Shown piece after piece: positions 55,161 through 64,000 of a stretch of DNA of 64,000 nt (positions are counted from its first letter, which is position 1; the number at the start of each line of letters is the position of its first letter). Source of the DNA: Geomonas sp. RF6. Its GTDB lineage: Bacteria; Desulfobacterota; Desulfuromonadia; Geobacterales; Geobacteraceae. A program made the translations under genes and the position numbers. The notes below the pieces were generated by a model. The model made no database searches, had not been told where the DNA came from, and saw only the letters and a program-made list of their open reading frames with translations. The stretch lies in assembly GCF_021044625.1 (NCBI RefSeq), contig NZ_CP087999.1, positions 4,733,001 to 4,797,000 on the forward strand, given 5' to 3'.

Positions 55161-58100
55161 TTACTGCGCCAGCCCTTGCAGGGTGACGCTCTGGGTGCTG
55201 TTGTTGCCGCCGGCGTTGTCGGTGAAGGAGACGGTCGCCGTGCGGATCCCTGTGCGGCGGGTCGGCTTGAAGGCGACGCTCACGGTGCAGCTGTTGCCCG
55301 AGGCAAGCCCTGCCCCGCCGATCGGGCAGTTGTTGTTGGTGAGAGTGAAGTCGCCGGGGCTGTTACCGCCGAGAGAGATGCCGCTGATATTCAGTGCAAC
55401 TCCACCGGTGCTCGCCAGGGTGATGGTGCCGGGCGCGCTCGTGGAGCCCCTGGCAACGGTGCCGAAGTTGATGGAGCCGGGGGTGACACTCGCTGCCGGC
55501 CCCTGCACGCCGCTGCCGTTTAACGGCACCGACTGCGGACTCCCCGCCGCGCTGTCGGTGATGGACATCGTGGCTACACGAGTTCCGACCGCCGTGGGGG
55601 CAAAGCGGACGTTGATGGTGCAGGACTGCCCGCTTCTCAAGCTGGCTGGGCAGTTGTTCGTCTGAGTAAAGTCGCCGGCATTGCTGCCGGAGACGGCGAT
55701 GTTACTGATGGTCATCGGCGCGGTGCTGGTGTTGAGGATTGAAATCACCTGCGTCGAGCTGGTGCTGTTGAGAATCTGCGGCCCGAAGTAGAGCGCCTGC
55801 GAGCTCAGCGTCACGGTTGTGCCGAGGCCGCTCATCGGGAGCTGCAAGGAGGTGGCCCCTCCGTTGAGCGGGGCGTCTGTTGCTATGGTGAGCTGTGCCG
55901 CCTTCGCCCCCTGGGAGGTCGGCGAGAAATTCACCGTTGCCGTGCAGCTCGCCCCTGCGGCAAGCGTTGCTCCGCACGTCTTGGCCAGGCTGAATTCCGT
56001 GCTGTTTGCACCTGCCAGTGCGATGCTGCTGATCGTCATGGCTGAGGAGCCGCTGTTGGTGACGGTCACGGTCTGCGGGGCGCCGGTGGTGTTGACGAGG
56101 ACGCTGCCAAATGCAAGGGCGCTCGGCGACACGCTCCCGACTGGGCCGGTCCCGGTGCCGGTCAGGGAGGCGCTTGCGGTCGCGTTGACCGGGTCGTTGG
56201 TGGCGATGGAGATCTGCGCCGTGCGGATTCCGGTCGCGGTCGGCCTGAAGGTAACCCTCACGGTGCAGTTCCCCCCTGCCACCACAGGGGTGCCGCAGGT
56301 GTTTGTCTGGGCGAAATCTGCGGCATTCGCGCCGCTGAAGGTGATGCCGCTAACGGCAAGCGCGGCGGTCCCGGTGTTGGAGAGGGTGAGCGTGGTTGCC
56401 GGGCTGGTGGTCAGCACCTGCTGGATCGGGAAGATCACCGCACCCGGCGCCACGGAGGCGACTGCCGCCACCCCGGTCGCGGAGAGCGGGAGCGACAGAC
56501 TCGGCTGTGCCACGGAATTGCTGGTGATGACGAGCGAGGCGCCGCGCAAACCGGTGGCCGTGGGGCGCGCCGTGACGCTGAAGGTGCAGTTGCCTCCTGC
56601 GGCGACGGTAGCACCGCAGGTACTGGTGAAGGCGAAGTCGCCGCTGTTGGCGCCCGCGAGGGCAACCGCTGAAATATCGAGGGTCTGATCCCCGATGTTG
56701 CTGAGCCGGATCTGCTGCGGCGCACTGGTAGTGTTGACGTATTGTGCGCCAAAGGCGAGTGCGCTCGGCGCCGCCGAGGCGAGCGCCCCGCTGGCCGCGC
56801 CGACGGTGGCGTTTGCGGTCCAGGCGGAGTAGGTTGCCTGAGCCTGCCATTCCGGCCGATATGCCGCAGGAACGGTCGAATACTCATCCACCGCCTGCAC
56901 TCTGAAGTACACCCCAAAGGGCGGGTCGATGGAGTAGCTCACCGTCTTCCCGCTCGAGGTGCTCGGCGCGCTCGGGGCGACGGTCTGCGTGCTCAGGACC
57001 GTGGTGAAGGTCGGATCGTTGCTGCTTTGCACCACGAAGCCCGTCTCGTTCGCGGAGTTGTCGGTGAAGGTAACGATGGCCTTGCCGCCGACGTTCCCTG
57101 CTGTCAGCCCGGAAGGTGCCGGGGGGGCGACGAGAAGGGACATGGGACGCATGAAGTCATTCTCTTCGTGGCTAAGGATATGGCAGTGCCAGACGTACTC
57201 GTGACCGAAGTTGTACATCTGGTTGGTGATCTGGGCGGCACCGGTCAGGTTGCCGCCGTCCCGCGGATCGGTCTGGGAGAAGCCCATGGCGGACCCGAGA
57301 GGCACCGCCGGGTTCAGCGGACGGATGCTGTCCGGAAGCGGGAACGGGACGACCGGGAGGATCGGACGCAGCGCGACGATGGTGTCCTCCAGCGGATTCA
57401 CCCTGATGGTGTCCTTCCACCCCAGCTCGTTCGGGTCCGGAAGACGGATGGCGCCGTCCCAGGCAACGCGGTTCAGGAGCTGCACGTCGAAGAGGTGGAA
57501 GTGAAGCGGATGGGCGTCAACCCCGTTGTGGGAGATCTTCCAGATCTGCACGCCGTTCGGCAGCACCTGCTCGGTGGGGGGATCGACGTAGTTCTGCAGC
57601 AGGAAGTTCGCGTTCCCTGCGTTCGTTTTCGGAAGCTCCAGGCCGAGTTTAGCGGCCATGCGCCCGTACTCGTCGAAGGAGGCACCCATCTCGTCGTGGA
57701 TCGCCTTCGGCTTCATGGGGAACTTCGAGACAACGGTGCCGTCGACCTGCTGGTAGCTGAGCTGGGTGTCGTTGATACCCGAGATCCCCCAGTTGGGCCA
57801 GGTCGCCGGGAAGGTGGTGTTGTAGGTGGCGTTGTAGGCGGTCTGGCCGACGATGATCGGCTCCTGCCCTTTCTGGAAGGCGCTCTGGGTGGTCGGCGTC
57901 GCCGTGAACTCCGCCTGCAGCGCCGCCAGGGTCGCCGGATCGAAGTCGTCCGGAGGTGCTGCCCCCCCGGTGCCGGAGACCTTGATCTGCATGACGGTGC
58001 GCACGTTGGGACCCATACCTACCGGTGTGCCTGCGATACCCCCTACGTCGGTGCGGTCGGGCGCGCCGGTGTAGTAGTTGTACTGCGGAACCAGCGCCGG

Positions 58101-60035
58101 GAAGGCGGTCGGTGCGTCGTTGTACAGGATGAGAGTCTTCCCTGCGTACTTGCTGAAGTCGACGATGACGTCGGCTCGCTCGGCAGGGGCGAGGATAAGG
58201 GTGCCGCTGTCGACGTTGCCGAAGTTGAAGGTGGTGGGATCGTTGTTCCAGGCGATAGGCTGGTTCGGCAGCACCACCGGCCCGGGCAGAAAGCCCCCTT
58301 CGGTCCCTATCTGGATGAAGGCGGGGCCGCGGGTCGCCGGGTCGGGCACTCCCCCTTCCCTGCCGTCGAAGAGGTTCTCCGGCCAGTTGGAAGGCCATGC
58401 CGCCGGATTCGCCTGGTCAAGCACCGCAGGGAGCATCTTCACCTCGGTGTTGATGACGCAGGTGGGGCAGACGGCAGGATCCGGGAGCTGCGCCGGGTCG
58501 GCCTGGTAGAGCTGCAGGTTGAGGAAGCGGTCGTGTGCCGCGTTCAGGATGCGCAGGCGGTACTTCTCGGGCTTCACCGTGGTCGTCGGGTATACCGTCC
58601 CGTTCACCACCATGGTGTCGAGGAAGGCCTCCGCACCCCACGACACGTCGGGGGTTCCCGGTATTTCGGGTGGCTGGCAGAAAGGGGTCGTCGGTCCCGG
58701 TACGCACGCGGGATCGTAGTAAGGGTTTGCCACAGGCCCCTGCGCGATGCACAAGGGGAGCGCCGCACCGTCCTGGCCGCACACCGGCGTCGCCGGGTAG
58801 AACCACGGCCCGTAGAACCAGCGACCGAAGGAGCTCATGCCGCTGAGGTCCGGGTTGTACGGGTTCTCCGCAGGCATGTAGACGTGCGGCCACCACAGAT
58901 CCCCCTTCTTCGGGGTCCGCTCCCGCACTCCCATGGCATTGGGGGTCGCGGCAAGGGCGCCGGTCCCCCAGTTCCAGGTCGGATCGGTCTTCCTGACATA
59001 GGTCGGGCTGGCGGGGTTGTCGTCGACGTACGTCTTGTCCTGGATCACCAGGGGAATGGTGTTAGCAGCGCCCGGAATCACATTGCGGGCCACGAGGTCC
59101 TGCTCCACAGCGTCCTGGATGAGGTATCCCGCCGCCTCCCCTGCATAGACGTTCAGGCGTGTGATGCCGGAGGAGTGGTCATGGTAGAACATGAGGCGCC
59201 CGCTCTGGTCGTTGGTCCAGTAGTAGGTCTGCGACCCGGCGCCGGGGTCGTTTGTGGCCCCCGGCACGTTGCAGGTCAACGCACCGGCGCAGCTGGCGAT
59301 CGTGTTGCCGCTGGCGTCGAACCACATATCCGGCACGTTCTGCACGCTCACCCCTTTCGGGTAGGAGGTCGTCTCCCCCTTCGGGGTGATCCACTGGTGC
59401 GGCGTGCCGTCGCTGATCCAGGGGGTGCGGCCGCCGTGCAGGTGCAGCGTGGCGCGGTTGCGGGTGTACTGCTCGCACGTTCCGGGCATCCCCGGCTCGC
59501 TGGGGGTGCACCCCTCCGGAAGGGGACCGTCCCCCGACCCCATGATGGTGGGGTCCACAGGGAGAAAGAGGTCGCCGCCCGAGCCGGTCGGGAGTGAGTT
59601 GGTGAACTTCACGCGCACCGGCGTCCCCTTCGTGGCCACGATCAGCGGTCCCAGGTAGTGGAACTGGCTTACCGTGGTATCGCCGGTGTTGGTCTGGCGG
59701 TAGCCGCGCAGGGTGGTGGGATCGAGGTCCGAATGCATCTGCTCGGTGTACTGCCCCACCTCGATCTCGTAGTAGTCGCTCCCTGGATAGGTCGTCTTGT
59801 CCGGGATCGCCACCGGGATGTACTGATTCAGGTTGTTCTTGTTCCCGACGTTCAGTCCGGGCAGGGTGTCCACGAACTTCCTGAGGGGCGGGCTGTTGGC
59901 CCAGTTGGGCGTTTCATAGTAGTCGGGGACGCTTCCCGGCATGGTGACCGGAGGCGCCGCGCCTGCAGGACCGGCTCCGGTGAAGGCGAGTGCCACGGTC
60001 GCAAGGCAGATGCAGATGAGGCTTCGCCTTTTCAT
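55161..60035 (-). CDS. large secreted multicopper oxidase with C-terminal ASH-type repeats (OmpB-like)
   Basis: 1624 aa. Signal peptide (LICICLATVALAFTGAGPAG). Cupredoxin region about 30-1000 with all four copper motifs: HLHGG near 198, HDHSSG near 287, HPLHFHLF near 842 and WHCHILSHEEND near 952. A fibronectin-III-like domain follows (about 990-1085). Then come five tandem choice-of-anchor-D/ASH-like domains to the C-terminus, each with a GANSxDFxxTxxC...C block. Geobacter OmpB/OmpC multicopper proteins required for Fe(III) oxide reduction share the catalytic part; the repeat tail is unusual. Overlaps the upstream 87-aa gene by 4 bp. Confidence 0.9.
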   Translation of the reverse strand: MKRRSLICICLATVALAFTGAGPAGAAPPVTMPGSVPDYYETPNWANSPPLRKFVDTLPGLNVGNKNNLNQYIPVAIPDKTTYPGSDYYEIEVGQYTEQMHSDLDPTTLRGYRQTNTGDTTVSQFHYLGPLIVATKGTPVRVKFTNSLPTGSGGDLFLPVDPTIMGSGDGPLPEGCTPSEPGMPGTCEQYTRNRATLHLHGGRTPWISDGTPHQWITPKGETTSYPKGVSVQNVPDMWFDASGNTIASCAGALTCNVPGATNDPGAGSQTYYWTNDQSGRLMFYHDHSSGITRLNVYAGEAAGYLIQDAVEQDLVARNVIPGAANTIPLVIQDKTYVDDNPASPTYVRKTDPTWNWGTGALAATPNAMGVRERTPKKGDLWWPHVYMPAENPYNPDLSGMSSFGRWFYGPWFYPATPVCGQDGAALPLCIAQGPVANPYYDPACVPGPTTPFCQPPEIPGTPDVSWGAEAFLDTMVVNGTVYPTTTVKPEKYRLRILNAAHDRFLNLQLYQADPAQLPDPAVCPTCVINTEVKMLPAVLDQANPAAWPSNWPENLFDGREGGVPDPATRGPAFIQIGTEGGFLPGPVVLPNQPIAWNNDPTTFNFGNVDSGTLILAPAERADVIVDFSKYAGKTLILYNDAPTAFPALVPQYNYYTGAPDRTDVGGIAGTPVGMGPNVRTVMQIKVSGTGGAAPPDDFDPATLAALQAEFTATPTTQSAFQKGQEPIIVGQTAYNATYNTTFPATWPNWGISGINDTQLSYQQVDGTVVSKFPMKPKAIHDEMGASFDEYGRMAAKLGLELPKTNAGNANFLLQNYVDPPTEQVLPNGVQIWKISHNGVDAHPLHFHLFDVQLLNRVAWDGAIRLPDPNELGWKDTIRVNPLEDTIVALRPILPVVPFPLPDSIRPLNPAVPLGSAMGFSQTDPRDGGNLTGAAQITNQMYNFGHEYVWHCHILSHEENDFMRPMSLLVAPPAPSGLTAGNVGGKAIVTFTDNSANETGFVVQSSNDPTFTTVLSTQTVAPSAPSTSSGKTVSYSIDPPFGVYFRVQAVDEYSTVPAAYRPEWQAQATYSAWTANATVGAASGALASAAPSALAFGAQYVNTTSAPQQIRLSNIGDQTLDISAVALAGANSGDFAFTSTCGATVAAGGNCTFSVTARPTATGLRGASLVITSNSVAQPSLSLPLSATGVAAVASVAPGAVIFPIQQVLTTSPATTLTLSNTGTAALAVSGITFSGANAADFAQTNTCGTPVVAGGNCTVRVTFRPTATGIRTAQISIATNDPVNATASASLTGTGTGPVGSVSPSALAFGSVLVNTTGAPQTVTVTNSGSSAMTISSIALAGANSTEFSLAKTCGATLAAGASCTATVNFSPTSQGAKAAQLTIATDAPLNGGATSLQLPMSGLGTTVTLSSQALYFGPQILNSTSSTQVISILNTSTAPMTISNIAVSGSNAGDFTQTNNCPASLRSGQSCTINVRFAPTAVGTRVATMSITDSAAGSPQSVPLNGSGVQGPAASVTPGSINFGTVARGSTSAPGTITLASTGGVALNISGISLGGNSPGDFTLTNNNCPIGGAGLASGNSCTVSVAFKPTRRTGIRTATVSFTDNAGGNNSTQSVTLQGLAQ

Positions 60036-60295
60036 AGAGTCTCCTTTCGTTCAGAGGGTGTCCGTTTTTTCTCCATAATCCCCGCAGCACCTTCCATCAG
60101 CGTCTTTCTCCGCTCGGCCGCGCGCTTTTTCACCTCGCTTCTCTGCTCCCGCGCCGAAAGGGCGGATCCCCCTTTCGTGTGCGCAGGGGGCGCCGCCGCC
60201 TTCCCTTCCTGCACGGAGGGTGCGGGCTCTGCCTGCACCGTCGACGCCATGAGTGCCGAAGATATCAGCCCCACCGCCAGTAGTAGTTTCATCAT
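60032..60295 (-). CDS. small basic exported protein
   Basis: 87 aa. Signal peptide (LLLAVGLISSALMASTVQA), then a Pro/Ala stretch and a basic helical tail (REQRSEVKKRAAERRKTLME). ATG 60295 follows AAAGGAGG. ATGA overlap with the multicopper oxidase gene implies coupled translation and a related job, perhaps chaperoning or copper delivery; this is inference. Family not recognised. Confidence 0.72.
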   Translation of the reverse strand: MMKLLLAVGLISSALMASTVQAEPAPSVQEGKAAAPPAHTKGGSALSAREQRSEVKKRAAERRKTLMEGAAGIMEKKRTPSERKETL

Positions 60296-60332
60296 GGTAT
60301 TCCCTCCTTTTGCAGGTCCGTAACCGGACCCG

Positions 60333-61016
60333 TTACCTGATCGCCAGAAGCTCAACCTCGAGAACAACCGTCTCTTCCGGCCCCACCTTGTTGCCGTAGC
60401 CGCGCGCGCCATAGGCGAGCTGCGGTGGCAGGAAGAGCCGCCACTTTGATCCGACCGGCATGAGCTGCAGCGCCTCGCTCAGTCCCGGCACCACGCCGCC
60501 GCTCACCTTTGCCTGCGTCGGCTTCTCCAGAAGATAGGAGCTGTCGTACTCGGTGCCGGTGATGGAGGTCGTGCGGTAGTGGAATTCCACCGAGTCGGAA
60601 GGAGCCGGCTTTTTCCCCTCCCCCTCCTTCAGCACCTGGTACTGCATCCCGCTCGGTCGTGTTACCACCCCCTCCTTCCGGGAATTCTGCGCCAGATACG
60701 CTGCACCCGCTTTCTTGTTTTTCTGTGCCGACTGCGGGCGGGACCCTGCCTGCTTGTTGCGCACCTGGTTGTAGTACATGCTCACGTACTTGCGCAATTC
60801 CTCGTCCTCCAGAAGGAGCGCATTTCCGCTCGCGGCATCGCGCATCCCCTTCTGGACCAGCTCAAGGTCGAAATCCACCCCCTGCTGCTTCAGGTTCCCC
60901 ATGAGGTTCACCCCGAGGGCGTAGCTCGCCTTTTCGCGCGGCGTCTTCACCTGGGCGTCCTCCGCGTGAACGGGGGCTGCGGCAAGGCAAAGGAATATCA
61001 GGAGAAGTCTTATCAT
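60333..61016 (-). CDS. FKBP-type peptidyl-prolyl isomerase (periplasmic)
   Basis: 227 aa. Signal peptide (LLLIFLCLAAAPVHA), an FKBP N-terminal dimer domain (KASYALGVNLMGNLKQQG) and an FKBP catalytic domain (VEFHYRTTSITGTEYDSSY, VPGLSEALQLMPVGSKWRLF, LAYGARGYG). It likely helps fold exported partners encoded in the same operon. Starts 14 bp after the NHL gene ends. Confidence 0.92.
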   Translation of the reverse strand: MIRLLLIFLCLAAAPVHAEDAQVKTPREKASYALGVNLMGNLKQQGVDFDLELVQKGMRDAASGNALLLEDEELRKYVSMYYNQVRNKQAGSRPQSAQKNKKAGAAYLAQNSRKEGVVTRPSGMQYQVLKEGEGKKPAPSDSVEFHYRTTSITGTEYDSSYLLEKPTQAKVSGGVVPGLSEALQLMPVGSKWRLFLPPQLAYGARGYGNKVGPEETVVLEVELLAIR

Positions 61017-61030
61017 CGCTCGAATCCCCC

Positions 61031-63016
61031 CTACCAAAGCTTCAGCAGCACGTTGTCGCTGGCGTCCGCCACGTAGAGCCTCGTGCCGTCGGTGGTGATG
61101 CCGCTGGGATTGTGGAACGCCGAGGAAATGGTCGTCATCGCCCCGCTTGCGAGGACGATCCTGCGCACTGCACCGTTTCCGGAGTCGGCGACATAGAGGC
61201 TCGTGCCGTCGGTGGTGACTGCGGTGGGGTAGTTGAGCGCCCCGCCGGTGATGGAGAGGGTGGAAACCGCTCCGGTGGCTATGCTGACCACCTTTATGGC
61301 GTTGTTACCCGCATCGGCTACATACAGGCTCGTGCCGTCGGTGGTGATGCCGTAGGGGGAGCTCAAGCCGGCAGTCGCGCCGACGAGGGTGGTGACCGCG
61401 CCGGTGGCGATGTTGACCTTGCGGATCGCGTTGTTGTCCGTATCGGAGACGTAGAGGTAGGTCATGTCGGTGGTGATGCCGCCGGGGTTGAAAAAGCGCG
61501 CCGCGCCACCCGAGCCGTCAGCGTTACCCGCGCTCCCAGCGCTCCCGGCGAAAGTGGTCACCGCCCCACTCGCGAGGGAGATCTTGCGGATGGTGTGGTT
61601 TCCGGAGTCCGCGACATAGAGGTCGGTGAGGGTCGTGGTGATGCTGCTGGGGAAGTTGAAGCGCGCCGCGCCTGCGGTGCCGTCAGCGCTGCCGACAGAT
61701 CCGGCGCTCCCGGCGACGGTGGAGACTGCGCCGGTGGCGATCGCTATCTTTCTGATGCTGCCGCTCCCCGCATCGGCAACGTAGATGCTGCTGCCGTCGG
61801 TGGCGAGATCATATGGAGAGTTGAAGCTGGAGGCGGCTCCTGTGCCATCTGCGCCGGCGGGGGTGCCCGCCACGGTGGAGACGGCAGCACTACCCACCGC
61901 TATCGCGCGGATGGTGCCGTTTTCGGCATCGGCGAGGAAAAGATTGGTCCCTTGAAGCACGAGCCCGGCAGGCTGGTTGAAACGTGCCGCTCCGCCGGTG
62001 CCGTCGACCGCTCCCGCGGCTCCGGTCACCGCATCTCCCGCCAGCGTTGAGACAGCCTGGGTGGCGATGTCGACCTTCTGCACCACGTTGAGATCCGCAT
62101 CAGCCACATACAGAGTGGTGCCGTCGGTGGCGATGCCGGCAGGGGACGCGACAAGCGGGTTCGACTCTACGAGAGTGGAGACCGATCCGGAGGAAAGGGA
62201 GATACTGCGCACCGCCGAGTTGCCGTTGTCCGTGAGATAGACGGTGGCGCCGTCGGTGGTGATTCCGAGCGGCGAGGTGAAGCTCGCCTCCGTCCCTACC
62301 CCGTCCGCAAATCCGGGGCTTCCGCTTCCAGCGAGGGTCGACACGGTGCCGGAGGCGATGTCGATGCGCCGGACAGCGTTGTTGAAGGTATCGGCGACGA
62401 AGAGACTTGGCCCATCGGTGGTGATCCCGGTCGGGGCGTTGAAGCGTGCCGCCGCTCCCACGCCGTTTGCGCTCCCTATCTGCCCGGCGCTCCCCGCGAC
62501 GGTGCTTACCGCACCCGATGCAATGGCGATGGAGCGGATCGTGTCGTTTCCGGTATCACAGACGTAGAGAGTGCTCTTGTCGGCGCTGATGGTGATGCCG
62601 TAGGGGGTGTTGAAGCGGGCGGCAGACCCGGTCCCGTCGCTGGAGCCGGTTACTCCTGCGGCGCCTGCCAGAGTGGAGACGGCACCGTTGGCGATTGCCA
62701 CCTTGCGCACCAGGTTGTTGGCCGTGTCTGCAACATAGAGGAAGGTGCCGTCGGAGGTCACGCTGTTGGGGTGATTGAAGCGGGCGGCGGCACCGACGCC
62801 GTCGCTCGATGCCGTCGAGCCGGCAAAGGAGCCGATGCTGCCGGTGAGCGCCAGCGCCGTTCCCTGCACCGCCCCCCCCATCTGAACGGAGGTCGCCCCC
62901 CCGCCTCCCGGACCGCCATTACCGCCGACGGAGCTGCCTGAACCGCCGCCGCAGCCGGCAATAGCGCCGACCGCGAGCACCAGTAGGACCTTCTCGATTA
63001 GCTTTGACTTTTTCAT
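61031..63016 (-). CDS. NHL-repeat beta-propeller lipoprotein
   Basis: 661 aa from ATG 63016. Lipobox AIAGC followed by a Gly/Ser tether. Then 12 units of about 50-56 residues of the pattern ARFN-P-GIT-DGT-LYVAD--N--IRK--IA-GAVSTLAG, enough for two six-bladed propellers. Probably surface- or periplasm-exposed and protein-binding. First gene of the leftward block that ends with the multicopper oxidase. The coding repeats are similar at DNA level and could recombine. Confidence 0.88.
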   Translation of the reverse strand: MKKSKLIEKVLLVLAVGAIAGCGGGSGSSVGGNGGPGGGGATSVQMGGAVQGTALALTGSIGSFAGSTASSDGVGAAARFNHPNSVTSDGTFLYVADTANNLVRKVAIANGAVSTLAGAAGVTGSSDGTGSAARFNTPYGITISADKSTLYVCDTGNDTIRSIAIASGAVSTVAGSAGQIGSANGVGAAARFNAPTGITTDGPSLFVADTFNNAVRRIDIASGTVSTLAGSGSPGFADGVGTEASFTSPLGITTDGATVYLTDNGNSAVRSISLSSGSVSTLVESNPLVASPAGIATDGTTLYVADADLNVVQKVDIATQAVSTLAGDAVTGAAGAVDGTGGAARFNQPAGLVLQGTNLFLADAENGTIRAIAVGSAAVSTVAGTPAGADGTGAASSFNSPYDLATDGSSIYVADAGSGSIRKIAIATGAVSTVAGSAGSVGSADGTAGAARFNFPSSITTTLTDLYVADSGNHTIRKISLASGAVTTFAGSAGSAGNADGSGGAARFFNPGGITTDMTYLYVSDTDNNAIRKVNIATGAVTTLVGATAGLSSPYGITTDGTSLYVADAGNNAIKVVSIATGAVSTLSITGGALNYPTAVTTDGTSLYVADSGNGAVRRIVLASGAMTTISSAFHNPSGITTDGTRLYVADASDNVLLKLW

Positions 63017-63229
63017 TGCATCCCTCCGCGACTTGTGTATTTTCATGGTCCCCGTAAAAGGACCGGAAACCGCTCTGGGGTGAGGCCTAGAGCCAAGAAC
63101 GTGCCAGTGAAGCTATTCTGTGCAGAAAGCGCGGGAAACCGCGGCATTGCGAAGGGAAGAGAACGGAGACTACCACCCGGAAGGGTGAGAAATTTTGTTA
63201 CCTTGTCGAAAAAATAGAGGCAGCAGAAA

Positions 63230-63271
63230 GGGGACAGGCTACTTTACGACCCTGAGGCGCCCGGAAAAGTA
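63230..63271. repeat. GGGGACAGGCTACTTT element with a short inverted repeat
   Basis: GGGACAGGCTACTTT also occurs at 41506-41520. Here CTACTTT pairs with AAAAGTAG about 20 bp on. Lies in the 63017-63387 gap, where nothing else was recognised. Confidence 0.5.
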
Positions 63272-63387
63272 GACTCTTCCCTTCTGCACCCCGAGCGGGT
63301 GTTAATATGGGGTACATGGAAAGAAGTGGAGGGGTACTCCTCCCAGGGCCTCTGCGTCTGACTCTTGCCACCACTGCGGGATGAAAA

Positions 63388-64000
63388 ATGGAACATCATA
63401 ATCTGTCTCTTCTCCTGAACATAACGATGGCGCTGGTGTGGGCCTTTGCGGGTGGGGTGCTCGCCCGGCGGCTCGGCCTCCCTACCCTGGTCGGCTACCT
63501 CCTTGCCGGAGTTGCCATCGGTCCATTCACTCCGGGATTCATCGGGGACACCGCCCAGATAGGGCAACTCGCAGAGATCGGCGTGGTATTTCTCATGTTC
63601 GGGGTGGGACTCCACTTTTCGCTGCGCGATCTTTGGGAGGTGCGAAAGGTAGCGATTCCCGGCGCCGTCATCCAGATGACAGGATCGACGGTGCTCGCCT
63701 TTGCATTGGCCCTCTCCTGGGGGTGGTCCCCGCGGGCCGGTCTCATCCTGGGGCTCGCGGTATCGATCGCCAGCACAGTAGTCCTGCTGCGCGGCCTCAT
63801 GGACAACGGTCTGCTGAACAGCACCCACGGACGCGTGGCTGTCGGCTGGCTGGTGCTGGAGGATCTGGCAACCATCCTTATCCTTGTTCTGCTGCCTCCC
63901 CTCTTCTCGCAGGGGGAAGGCGGCACCGCTTCCGTCATCTGGGGGCTGCTGAAGGCAGCGGGATTCGTGGTTCTCATCCTCGTCGTCGGCAGAAGGCTAC
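63388..64000 (+). CDS. Kef-type cation/proton antiporter (partial, right edge)
   Basis: First 204 codons of a CPA2/KefB-like membrane transporter. Several hydrophobic helices are visible, with GLPTLVGYLLAGVAIGPFTP, FLMFGVGLHFSLRDLWEVRK and VGWLVLEDLATILILVLLPP (the family's L-x-E-D). It probably exchanges K+ or Na+ for H+; TrkA-N regulatory domains, if present, lie beyond the window. Confidence 0.92.
   Translation, partial: MEHHNLSLLLNITMALVWAFAGGVLARRLGLPTLVGYLLAGVAIGPFTPGFIGDTAQIGQLAEIGVVFLMFGVGLHFSLRDLWEVRKVAIPGAVIQMTGSTVLAFALALSWGWSPRAGLILGLAVSIASTVVLLRGLMDNGLLNSTHGRVAVGWLVLEDLATILILVLLPPLFSQGEGGTASVIWGLLKAAGFVVLILVVGRRL

Noticed and set aside
56742-59597. 951-codon plus-strand open frame opposite the multicopper oxidase
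   Set aside because: Antisense shadow; the opposite strand has copper motifs and a signal peptide.
61031-63016. Regular DNA repeats resembling a repeat array
   Set aside because: They are in-frame NHL coding repeats, not CRISPR: no constant repeat with unique spacers.
1-64000. tRNA, rRNA, prophage or intact insertion sequence
   Set aside because: No T-loop-like arms in a cloverleaf context, no rRNA signatures, no integrase, transposase or phage structural gene seen.

Overview
The window is a GC-rich chromosomal segment that looks like a member of the Geobacterales (Desulfuromonadota; Geobacter, Geomonas or Citrifermentans type). This is inferred from gene content: a PpcA-like triheme cytochrome c7, a tetraheme cytochrome, a periplasmic Hyb-type [NiFe] hydrogenase operon, an OmpB-like multicopper oxidase, atypical PAS histidine kinases, and many 4Fe-4S and multiheme CxxCH motifs. 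No rRNA, tRNA, CRISPR array, phage or intact transposase was seen.

Layout. 1-3827: histidine-degradation operon hutI-hutG-hutU on the minus strand (hutU runs off the left edge). 4050-9268: secreted proteins on the minus strand (PEP-CTERM protein, parallel beta-helix protein, papain-like peptidase with a frameshift). 9530-13290: FRG-domain protein and a large orphan sensor kinase. 13341-17606: lipoprotein, two unknowns and an iron-sulfur protein. 17881-24665: tetR plus a tripartite RND efflux operon (a 38-codon membrane peptide, adaptor, pump, outer-membrane channel) with two matching TetR-type operators. 24692-28537: tetraheme cytochrome, hotdog thioesterase, TonB-like protein, CsaA.

28564-34699 holds gluconokinase and the hydrogenase operon hybO-hybA-hybB-hybC-hybD, read leftward. 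35190-37720 is a three-gene sulfur/redox-stress set (FAD oxidoreductase, rhodanese-ferritin fusion, DUF488). 38084-39694 is a chemoreceptor behind a near-perfect FliA (sigma-28) promoter, followed by a decayed SGNH-type gene fragment. 40364-46217 carries DUF1810, CHRD, MDR dehydrogenase, GlxA/AraC regulator, DUF2917, cytochrome c7 and an unusual CorA-type transporter with an MgtE-N-like front end. 46364-53499 is a run of small stress-like genes, many preceded by TATAAT boxes, with two more genes broken by one-base frameshifts, ending in class II fructose-bisphosphate aldolase.

53633-63016 is the most unusual block. It is an apparent leftward operon for exported proteins: an NHL-propeller lipoprotein, an FKBP prolyl isomerase, an 87-aa basic exported protein, a 1624-aa multicopper oxidase with five tandem ASH/choice-of-anchor-D-like domains, and, beyond a strong terminator, a protein carrying both a cohesin-like and a dockerin-like module. 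The right edge begins a Kef-type cation/proton antiporter.

Dispersed features are four copies of a roughly 95-bp REP/BIME-like palindromic element in both orientations, a 50-bp perfect palindrome, a roughly 120-bp GC-rich intergenic hairpin, and several clear intrinsic terminators.
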